A stretch of 64,000 nucleotides of DNA from Allobosea sp. (lineage in GTDB: Bacteria; Pseudomonadota; Alphaproteobacteria; Rhizobiales; Beijerinckiaceae). Shown here in pieces: positions 57,587 through 64,000 of this stretch. The stretch's first letter is position 1. Each line of letters starts with the position of its first letter. The notes under the pieces were generated by a model, which saw nothing but the letters and a program-made list of their open reading frames with translations, had not been told where the DNA came from and searched no databases. The stretch is from contig NZ_JAUYTP010000031.1 in NCBI RefSeq assembly GCF_030695125.1, positions 1-64,000 on the forward strand, given 5' to 3'. Position numbers and translations under genes: made by a program.

Positions 57587-58051
57587 ATGGAGCCCAAACT
57601 CGACCGGACCGACCTCAAGATTCTGCGGCTGCTGCAGAGCGATGGCCGGATGGGCAATGCCGAGATCGCCAAGCGCGTGAACACCAGCGCTGCCACCTGC
57701 CACAGGCGCATCCAGCGCCTGTTCGCGGAGGGTTACGTCACGGGTGTGCGGGCGCAGGTCTCGCCGCAAAAGGTCGAGATGGGCACGCTCGCCTTCGTCG
57801 GCGTGGTGCTGGACCGCTCGACGCCGGAGAGCTTCGGGGATTTCGAGGCGGCGATCCGCGCGATGCCGGTCGTGCTCGACTGCCACATCGTCGCGGGTGA
57901 TTTCGACTACATCCTGAAGATCCGCGTGCGCGACATGGCGGATTTCAACAAGCTCCACGGGGACAAGCTGATCGCGCTGCCCGGCGTGCGCCAGACGCGG
58001 ACCTTCTTTGTGATGAAGGAGGTCGTCGACAACGCGCCGCTGGCGTTCTGA
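57587..58051 (+). CDS. acdR: Lrp/AsnC-family regulator AcdR
   Basis: 154 residues. Lrp helix-turn-helix (LDRTDLKILRLLQSDGRMGN, then AEIAKRVNTSAATCHRRIQRL) and C-terminal RAM effector domain ending FVMKEVVDNAPLAF. Transcribed away from acdS across a 158-bp shared promoter region, the arrangement known in other Proteobacteria, where AcdR activates acdS when ACC is present. Confidence 0.92.
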   Translation: MEPKLDRTDLKILRLLQSDGRMGNAEIAKRVNTSAATCHRRIQRLFAEGYVTGVRAQVSPQKVEMGTLAFVGVVLDRSTPESFGDFEAAIRAMPVVLDCHIVAGDFDYILKIRVRDMADFNKLHGDKLIALPGVRQTRTFFVMKEVVDNAPLAF

Positions 58052-58119
58052 ATTATAAATCTTATAATCCGACCATCACCCAATTGACGATTTCACCAAA
58101 AAATATATAAAATCGAACT

Positions 58120-58998
58120 TTAATTCGTCACACCCTCAACATCCAAAACATAATCGGCCTTATCTTCATCAATCCAACTTATAGACAATTTAAGAACTGA
58201 AGATTTATTCTTATTTTTTGGAAGCAAACAAACTCCAATACTACCGCCATCCGGGATCGCGAATTTACCTCGGATCGCAACTATGCGTCTAGCATTCTCA
58301 AGAGAATCACGCCTTCTGGAATTCTCTATATACTTCTCCAACTTGAAAAAACAATTCTCCCACTCTTTTATTAGGTTAAGCAGTGGAATTGTCTTTTTAT
58401 TCCCAATATAACCTGAAAGCTTCCTTCTGATAAAATCATCTTCAAACAAATTCTCTAATTTGAATATTATACTTAATATCAAACCTTCTTTTGACTTAGA
58501 TTGAGATATATTTATTGAAATTGGAGGCATATCATAATGCTGAATGTAATTTCTCATATAATACATCAATTTATAGCTTAAATTTTTATCATACTCATCC
58601 TTTAATATAATCTTCCATGCCTCAAATTCAATTGATTCCCTTCCAAATCGGTACAACATGTATCTATCGGAATGGTCTATAAACGATCTAAACATGCTGC
58701 ACATATTCGAGAACTGCCTCGATATCTCAAAATGCGCATCGCTAAGTATTTCTTTTTGATCGCGTCCGCCATCAAAATATCTACTTGCTATATCGACAAC
58801 TGACTTTAGCAATTCGTTCCGGTTTGCAATAACGGAACGCGAGACAGCCATTGAGGCAAAAGCTCTATGAACCGATTGAGAATCTTCAATTATCTGCTGC
58901 GAATCCTCAGCGCCAAGCACGCATATAAAATTAATAGACAGAGAAGATTTTTTGGATGCAACATGCACCAAATGCCAGTCCCCACGCCGACGCTTCAT
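58120..58998 (-). CDS. AT-rich unknown protein with HEPN-like Rx4-6H motif
   Basis: 292 residues, rich in Ile, Lys, Asn and Ser and far lower in GC than everything around it. A helical region contains YKLMYYMRNYIQHYDMPPI, with Arg149-Asn-x3-His154 fitting the R-x4-6-H signature of HEPN nucleases. The rest is unrecognised. Codon and base use unlike its neighbours indicate recent transfer. HEPN proteins are often toxins or defence effectors, but this is motif-level evidence only. Confidence 0.7.
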   Translation of the reverse strand: MKRRRGDWHLVHVASKKSSLSINFICVLGAEDSQQIIEDSQSVHRAFASMAVSRSVIANRNELLKSVVDIASRYFDGGRDQKEILSDAHFEISRQFSNMCSMFRSFIDHSDRYMLYRFGRESIEFEAWKIILKDEYDKNLSYKLMYYMRNYIQHYDMPPISINISQSKSKEGLILSIIFKLENLFEDDFIRRKLSGYIGNKKTIPLLNLIKEWENCFFKLEKYIENSRRRDSLENARRIVAIRGKFAIPDGGSIGVCLLPKNKNKSSVLKLSISWIDEDKADYVLDVEGVTN

Positions 58999-59069
58999 TC
59001 AACACATATCCTTTTAGAAATACTACAAGGATAAAAAACCACAATTAAAAATCATATTCTTATGTTACA

Positions 59070-59324
59070 CTACTGCTTGGCAACGAACCTGCCCTTTAGG
59101 GCCTCCGCTTCCAACAACGCATTTGCAAGTAGCCCCTCTGCAGCCTCAAGGACATGATCGCTGATGCCGTCGGGAGCAACACGTTTAAGCATATTTCTTA
59201 GAGAAACCTCGCCATTCGGATGTGTTCCAGAAAGCGTGAAAACCTGCATTGCAAGCGCTGCTACTGAGGTTGCTAAGGCCACAGCCGACACCGCTCTCAC
59301 TTCGCTTTCCCAATCTACCTGCAT
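59070..59324 (-). CDS. Small unknown protein
   Basis: 84 residues from ATG 59324, with TGGAGGGCG seven bases upstream. A hydrophobic stretch AVSAVALATSVAALAMQVFT near residues 12-31 may be a membrane segment or helix; the rest (ISDHVLEAAEGLLANALLEA) is amphipathic. No family recognised. The frame is open upstream to 59504 but without a comparable ribosome site. It lies 71 bases from the AT-rich gene and may be its partner. The 180 bases between it and the urtE remnant hold no clear gene. Confidence 0.5.
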   Translation of the reverse strand: MQVDWESEVRAVSAVALATSVAALAMQVFTLSGTHPNGEVSLRNMLKRVAPDGISDHVLEAAEGLLANALLEAEALKGRFVAKQ

Positions 59325-59504
59325 CGAATCGCCCTCCACGAAGTGAGACTGAGCACGGAAGGATGTTGGATCAACCCATGTAGTGGTCAACGCTACCCAG
59401 TGCCACCTTTGGAGCAGACAGTCATCCAGCAGTACCCTACGGCCCCGACATAAGCTTTCGGCAAATGTGGCGGTCGATTCTGACGGAACTACCTCAGGCA
59501 CCAC

Positions 59505-59631
59505 CTACGCCCGGATCAGCCGCTGAACCTGATGGGCACCGCGCTCCTTCAGCGGCCCCGACAGTACGACCTCGGCGCGGTCCTTCACCAACATCGAGTC
59601 GGCGAGGTGGCGGCGGGGCCGACGGACGAGC
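59505..59631 (-). pseudogene. Remnant of the 3' end of a urtE-like ABC ATPase gene
   Basis: The last 40 or so codons, with HLADSMLVKDRAEVVLSGPL and HQVQRLIRA, match the end of UrtE at 60852 (DLADTMFVMDRGEVVLSGAM, NQVQRLIQV). The homology stops upstream at about 59630, right where the ppk2 gene ends, so only a tail survives with no Walker motifs. It indicates a duplication or recombination scar around ppk2. Confidence 0.75.
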
Positions 59632-59637
59632 GTGACC

Positions 59638-60750
59638 TCAGCCTGGCTGGCCCGGCACCTGCTCGTCGCGCTCGTAGACGAAATTGGCGCGGCCGACGAG
59701 CAGCGTATCGACGGCGCCGATGCGGTCGACGTCCTTGCCGGCATAGGGCAGCGAGCGCAGCACATAGCGGAACGCATTGAGGCGCGCCCGCTTCTTGTCG
59801 TCGGACTTCACCACCGTCCAGGGCGAATCCGCCGTGTCGGTGGCGAAGAACATCGCCTCCTTGGCCGCCGTGTAGTCGTCCCATTTGTCGAGGCTGGCGA
59901 GATCGACGGGCGAGAGCTTCCACTGCTTCAGCGGATGGGCCTCGCGCTCCTTGAAGCGCCGATGCTGCTCGTCGCGGCTGACCGAGAACCAGAACTTGAT
60001 CAGATGGATGCCGCTGCGCACCAGGTTTCGCTCGAACTCCGGCGCCTGGCGCAGGAACTCGCGGTATTCGGTGTCGGAGCAGAAGCCCATGACGCGCTCG
60101 ACGCCGGCCCGGTTGTACCAGCTGCGGTCGAACAGGACGATCTCGCCGGTCGTCGGCAGATGCTGGACATAGCGCTGGAAGTACCACTGGCCGCGCTCGA
60201 CCTCGCTGGGCTTCTCCAGCGCCACCACCCGGGCGCCACGCGGGTTCAGATGCTCCATGAAGCGCTTGATGGCGCCGCCCTTGCCGGCCGCATCGCGGCC
60301 CTCGAACAGGATGACGACGCGCTGGCGCGACTCCTTCACCCAGGTCTGAAGCTTGAGCAGTTCGGACTGCAGCCTGAACTTGTCGCGCTCATAGTCCTTG
60401 CGCAGCATCTTGTAGCGATAGGGATAGGCGCCCTGGCGCCAGTCGCCCGACAATTCGTCGCTGGTCTCGCGCGTCTTCCCCGGCGCCTTCGGCAGGCCGA
60501 GCGCGCTGCGCATTCGGCGCGCGTCGTCGGGAGCGGCGCCCGCGAGGATGGCATCGATTCCCTCTGCCGCATCGGCCTCGCCGGACACCGAGGCGATGGC
60601 GGCGATCTGCGCTTCCTGGACCGCTTCCGTCCGTTCCGCGGCCAGCCCGGCCTCGATGCCGTCGGCGGTCATGGCGGGCTCGACGGATTTCGGCGCTGGG
60701 CGGGGCTGCCGACGCGCGGCACCGGCTGAGGGCTGTCGACGGGTCGCCAC
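59638..60750 (-). CDS. ppk2: Polyphosphate kinase 2 family protein
   Basis: 370 residues from GTG 60750, with GGGAG seven bases upstream; ATG 60768 is an alternative. P-loop VVILFEGRDAAGKGGAIKRF, lid and Walker B FDRSWYNRAGVERVMGFC, plus YRYKMLRKDYERDKFRLQSE and LPYAGKDVDRIGAVDTLLVG are PPK2 class hallmarks. Transfers phosphate between polyphosphate and nucleoside diphosphates. An alanine-rich disordered N-terminal extension of about 80 residues precedes the core. It sits between urtE and a urtE remnant. Confidence 0.93.
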   Translation of the reverse strand: MATRRQPSAGAARRQPRPAPKSVEPAMTADGIEAGLAAERTEAVQEAQIAAIASVSGEADAAEGIDAILAGAAPDDARRMRSALGLPKAPGKTRETSDELSGDWRQGAYPYRYKMLRKDYERDKFRLQSELLKLQTWVKESRQRVVILFEGRDAAGKGGAIKRFMEHLNPRGARVVALEKPSEVERGQWYFQRYVQHLPTTGEIVLFDRSWYNRAGVERVMGFCSDTEYREFLRQAPEFERNLVRSGIHLIKFWFSVSRDEQHRRFKEREAHPLKQWKLSPVDLASLDKWDDYTAAKEAMFFATDTADSPWTVVKSDDKKRARLNAFRYVLRSLPYAGKDVDRIGAVDTLLVGRANFVYERDEQVPGQPG

Positions 60751-60851
60751 GATCAATCTCCCTCGCATGGGCCGCCGGCCCGCTTTCGAGGAGTGTCCCT
60801 GTAATTGACGCAGCGTCGCCATGATCTGGATCAATCCGCCGCGGGCGACGC

Positions 60852-61553
60852 TCAGACCTGGATCAGGCGCTGGACCTGATTGGCGTCGAGGTCCTTCATC
60901 GCGCCCGAGAGCACGACCTCGCCGCGGTCCATCACGAACATCGTGTCGGCGAGGTCGCGGGCGAAGTCGAAATACTGCTCGACCAGCACGATCGCCATGT
61001 CGCCCCTGGAGCGCAGATAGTCGATCGCGCGGCCGATATCCTTGATGATCGAGGGCTGGATGCCCTCGGTCGGCTCGTCCAGCACCAGCAGTTTGGGTCG
61101 GGTCACCAGCGCCCGCGCGATGGCGAGTTGCTGCTGCTGGCCTCCCGAGAGGTCTCCGCCGCGTCGGCCCAGCATGGATTTGAGCACGGGGAACAGGTCG
61201 AAGAGTTCGTCGGGGACATAGCGCTCCCGCCGCGGCAGCGGCGCGAAGCCCGTCTCGAGGTTTTCCTTGACGCTGAGCAGCGGAAAGACCTCGCGGCCCT
61301 GCGGCACGAAGCCGATGCCGGCCCGCGCCCGGTCCTCGGTGCGCAATGTCGAGATGTCCTCGCCGCCGAAGGAGATCTTGCCCGCGCTGATCGCCTGCTG
61401 CCCGACGATGGCGCGCATCAGCGTGGTCTTGCCGACGCCGTTGCGGCCCATCACGCAGGTGACCTTGCCGGCTTGCGCGGTGATCGAGACACGTCGCAGC
61501 GCCTGGGCGGCGCCGTAATGCAGGTCGATGGCGTCGACGGTCAGCATGCTCAT
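60852..61553 (-). CDS. urtE: Urea ABC transporter ATP-binding protein UrtE
   Basis: 233 residues, LivF-like. Walker A MGRNGVGKTTLMRAIVG, signature LSGGQQQQLAIARAL, Walker B LLVLDEPTEGIQPSIIKDI and the C-terminal QRLIQV. The IQPSIIKDI text is specific to UrtE. Second ATPase of the urea importer; start overlaps urtD stop (ATGA). A 101-base gap precedes ppk2. Confidence 0.95.
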   Translation of the reverse strand: MSMLTVDAIDLHYGAAQALRRVSITAQAGKVTCVMGRNGVGKTTLMRAIVGQQAISAGKISFGGEDISTLRTEDRARAGIGFVPQGREVFPLLSVKENLETGFAPLPRRERYVPDELFDLFPVLKSMLGRRGGDLSGGQQQQLAIARALVTRPKLLVLDEPTEGIQPSIIKDIGRAIDYLRSRGDMAIVLVEQYFDFARDLADTMFVMDRGEVVLSGAMKDLDANQVQRLIQV

Positions 61554-62314
61554 CGCCCCAGATAGACTTCGACGACGCGCTCATTGGCGCTGACCTGGTC
61601 GAGCGGCCCCTCGGCCAGGACCGAGCCCTCGTGCAGCACCGTTACCTTCACGCCGAGTTCGCGGATGAAGCCCATGTCATGCTCGACGACGATGACCGAA
61701 TGGTCCCTGGCGATCTCCTTGAGGAGCACGGCGGTCTCGGCGGTCTCGCCGTCGGTCATGCCGGCGGCGGGCTCGTCCACGAGCAGGAGCTTGGGGTCCT
61801 GCGCCAGCAGCATGCCGATCTCGAGCCACTGCTTCTGGCCGTGCGAGAGCGAGCCGGCGAGCCGCTCGCGCGCATCGCCCAGCTTGATGATGCCGAGGAT
61901 GTCGTCGATGCGCTTCTGCTGCGCGGCCGCCGTCTTCCAGAACAGGGTCCGCGCCACCGTGCGTTGCGCCTTCAGCGCCAGAAGGATGTTGTCCTCGATC
62001 GTGTGGAAGTCGAAGACCGTGGGCTTCTGGAACTTGCGGCCGATGCCGAGATTGGCGATCGCCGCCTCGTCCAGCCGCGTCAGGTCGATCGACCCGCCGA
62101 ACATCACCGTGCCGACATCGGGCTTGGTCTTGCCGGTGATGATGTCCATCATCGTCGTCTTGCCGGCGCCGTTGGGACCGATGATGGCGCGCATCTCGCC
62201 GGGCTCGATCGTCAGCGAGAGGCCGCGGATCGCCTTGAAGCCGTCGAAGGAGACGCTGACGCCGTCGAGATAGAGCAGTGACGATGTAAGCTGGCCGGGG
62301 GTGGGAGCGTTCAT
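61550..62314 (-). CDS. urtD: Urea ABC transporter ATP-binding protein UrtD
   Basis: 254 residues from ATG 62314. Walker A GPNGAGKTTMMDIITGKTKP, signature LSHGQKQWLEIGMLL, Walker B LLLVDEPAAGMTDGETAET and VVVEHDMGFIREL. LSHGQKQWLEIGM is the UrtD variant signature. Five bases after urtC. Confidence 0.95.
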   Translation of the reverse strand: MNAPTPGQLTSSLLYLDGVSVSFDGFKAIRGLSLTIEPGEMRAIIGPNGAGKTTMMDIITGKTKPDVGTVMFGGSIDLTRLDEAAIANLGIGRKFQKPTVFDFHTIEDNILLALKAQRTVARTLFWKTAAAQQKRIDDILGIIKLGDARERLAGSLSHGQKQWLEIGMLLAQDPKLLLVDEPAAGMTDGETAETAVLLKEIARDHSVIVVEHDMGFIRELGVKVTVLHEGSVLAEGPLDQVSANERVVEVYLGR

Positions 62315-62319
62315 GTGCG

Positions 62320-63459
62320 TCACTCCGCCGGGGCCGGTTCGGGCGTCTTCGCGGGAGCAGGCCTGCGCCGCTTCTCCCACCAGTCCTGCGCCGTGCCGAG
62401 GATGCCCTTGGGCATGAAGATGGTGACGAAGACGAAGAGCGCGCCGAGCGCAAACAGCCAGTAGGGCGCCATGAAGCCCGAGGTGAAGATCGTCTTGGCG
62501 TAGTTGACGACGACGCCGCCGAGCGCCGCGCCCACCAGCGTGCCGCGCCCGCCGACTGCGACCCAGATCACGGTCTCGATCGAGTTGGCGGGGGCGAACT
62601 CGCTGGGGTTGATGATGCCGACCTGAGGCACGTAGAGCGCGCCCGCGACACCCGCCATGCAGGCCGAGACGGTGAAGACGAAGAGCTTGAAGCGGTCGAC
62701 CCGGTAGCCGAGGAAGCGCGTGCGCGACTCCGCGTCGCGGATCGCGATGACGACCTTGCCGAGCTTCGAGACGACGATGCCGCGCGCGATCAGGAAGCCC
62801 GCGATCAGCATGACGCAGGTCATGGAAAACAGAGCCGCACGAGTCGCTTGCGCCTGGACGTTGAAACCAAGGATGTCCTTGAAATCGGTCAGGCCGTTGT
62901 TGCCGCCGAAGCCCATGTCGTTGCGGAAAAAGGCGAGCAGCAGGGCGTAGGTCAGCGCCTGGGTGATGATCGAGAGATAGACGCCGGTGACGCGCGAGCG
63001 GAAGGCAAACCAGCCGAAGACGAAGGCGAGCAGCCCCGGCGCGAGCAGCACCATCAGCATCGCGAAGGGGAAGGAGTCGAAGCCGTACCAGTACCAGGGC
63101 AGCTCCTTCCAGTTCAGGAAGACCATGAAGTCCGGCAGGATCGGGTTGCCATAGGTGCCCCGCGAGCCGATCTGGCGCATCAGGTACATGCCCATCGCGT
63201 AGCCGCCGAGCGCGAAGAAGGCGCCATGGCCCAGCGAGAGGATGCCGCAATAGCCCCAGACGAGGTCGAGCGAGATCGCCAGCAGCGCGTAGCAGAGATA
63301 TTTGCCCCAGAGCGACATGGTCGATGTCGGGACATGGAAGGGCGAGCCGGCCGGCACAAGCAGGTTCAAAGCCGGGATCAGGATGGCGAGGCCGGCGATG
63401 AGGGCGAGGAAGACCGCGCCGCGCCGGTCCATGTCCTGCAGGAGGAAGCGCGCGATCAT
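62320..63459 (-). CDS. urtC: Urea ABC transporter permease UrtC
   Basis: 379 residues, LivM-like permease with about ten hydrophobic segments, FALGGYAMGMYLMRQIGSRG and DLVWGYCGILSLGHGAFFAL. The soluble loop near GTYGNPILPDFMVFLNWKEL is a UrtC feature. Start ATG overlaps the urtB stop (ATGA). Confidence 0.95.
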   Translation of the reverse strand: MIARFLLQDMDRRGAVFLALIAGLAILIPALNLLVPAGSPFHVPTSTMSLWGKYLCYALLAISLDLVWGYCGILSLGHGAFFALGGYAMGMYLMRQIGSRGTYGNPILPDFMVFLNWKELPWYWYGFDSFPFAMLMVLLAPGLLAFVFGWFAFRSRVTGVYLSIITQALTYALLLAFFRNDMGFGGNNGLTDFKDILGFNVQAQATRAALFSMTCVMLIAGFLIARGIVVSKLGKVVIAIRDAESRTRFLGYRVDRFKLFVFTVSACMAGVAGALYVPQVGIINPSEFAPANSIETVIWVAVGGRGTLVGAALGGVVVNYAKTIFTSGFMAPYWLFALGALFVFVTIFMPKGILGTAQDWWEKRRRPAPAKTPEPAPAE

Positions 63460-64000
63460 GCTTCCACCGCCCGGCCCTTGAGCGCGAACAGGCCGCGCGG
63501 GCGCTTCTGGATGAAGAGGATGATGAAGACGAGCAGCGCGATCTTGCCGAGCACCGCCCCCGCATAGGGCTCGAGCAGCTTGTTGGCGACGCCCAGCGTC
63601 ATCGCGGCGACCAGCGTGCCCCAGAGATTGCCGACCCCGCCGAAGACCACGACCATGAATGAGTCGATGATGTAGCTCTGGCCGAGATTGGGGCTGACAT
63701 TGTCGATCTGCGAGAGCGCGACGCCCGCCAGCCCCGCCACGCCGGAGCCAAGCCCGAAGGTGAGCGCGTCGACGCGGCCGGTGCGGATGCCCATGGCCGA
63801 GGCCATGCGCCGGTTCTGGGTGACGGCGCGCATCTGCAGGCCGATCGGCGTCAGCTTCAGGATCGCCAGCAGGGCGGCAAAAACCAGCCCGGCGAAGACG
63901 ATGATCCAGAGCCGGTTCCAGGTGATCGCCATCTCGCCGATCTCGAAGGCGCCCGACATGAAGGCGGGCGCGCCGACCTCGCGGTTGGTGGGTCCGAAGG
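63456..64000 (-). CDS. urtB: Urea ABC transporter permease UrtB (5' part beyond window)
   Basis: The visible 180 residues begin FGPTNREVGAPAFMSGAFEI, the UrtB text just before the conserved membrane core, and continue with GGVGNLWGTLVAAMTLGVAN. The start lies beyond position 64000. LivH-like permease; pairs with UrtC. The urtA binding protein would be expected further upstream. Confidence 0.92.
   Translation of the reverse strand, partial: FGPTNREVGAPAFMSGAFEIGEMAITWNRLWIIVFAGLVFAALLAILKLTPIGLQMRAVTQNRRMASAMGIRTGRVDALTFGLGSGVAGLAGVALSQIDNVSPNLGQSYIIDSFMVVVFGGVGNLWGTLVAAMTLGVANKLLEPYAGAVLGKIALLVFIILFIQKRPRGLFALKGRAVEA

Noticed and set aside
59638-61584. 648-codon frame joining UrtE and PPK2 regions
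   Set aside because: The upstream part is an out-of-frame reading of urtE; PPK2 begins at GTG 60750 with its own ribosome site.

Overview
The window is about 64 kb of high-GC DNA (dropping sharply only in parts of one island and in one AT-rich patch) from an alphaproteobacterium of the order Hyphomicrobiales. A Bosea-like soil bacterium is my best guess (inference from gene content: ACC deaminase with AcdR, urea ABC transporter, many solute-binding-protein transporters, the tig-clpP-clpX-lon block, and an alphaproteobacterial palindromic intergenic repeat). About 50 genuine protein genes, three tRNA genes, a tRNA 3' fragment and one gene remnant are supported.

Layout. 1-7022: operon of an NMT1/SsuA-type ABC transporter with an ornithine-cyclodeaminase-like protein and three amidohydrolases (one cut by the window edge), probably for uptake and hydrolysis of a cyclic amide or heterocycle. 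7125-13660: LysR regulator divergent from a 2-aminoethylphosphonate-type ABC transporter and a PbfA-like class III PLP enzyme. 13604-25393: a catabolic cluster (RidA, GMC oxidoreductase, MocR regulator, mandelate-racemase-family dehydratase, aldehyde dehydrogenase, FAD amine-oxidase-like enzyme, polyamine-type ABC transporter). Three copies of one composite operator, with the same half-sites and nearly the same spacing, lie in front of its three transcription units.

25667-38682: tRNA-Asp, tRNA-Val, and a 12.6 kb island integrated in the tRNA-Val anticodon arm. It carries integrase, excisionase-like protein, PrimPol-helicase, small and large terminase, portal, a prohead-protease/major-capsid fusion, and head-completion proteins. 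It has no tail or lysis genes, which fits a capsid-forming phage satellite better than a complete prophage. It also holds small low-GC reverse-oriented genes and two unknown proteins in the packaging module.

38704-47484: heme-binding chemotaxis-type receptor and the proteostasis block lon, clpX, clpP, tig, each followed by a stem-loop terminator or equivalent, then tRNA-Leu. 47672-51988: a multicopper-oxidase-fold protein that has lost most copper ligands, DoxX protein, gluconokinase, 6-phosphogluconate dehydrogenase, LysR regulator. 52126-56062: an argininosuccinate lyase paralogue heading an amino-acid ABC transporter operon. 56110-58051: ACC deaminase operon with divergent AcdR. 58052-59504: AT-rich patch with two unknown genes, one with a HEPN-like motif. 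59505-64000: a urtE 3' remnant, ppk2, and urtEDCB of the urea transporter (urtB cut by the window end).

The most interesting items are the capsid-forming satellite with its tRNA T-arm replacement, and the MocR-controlled amine or amino-alcohol catabolic regulon defined by the triplicated operator.
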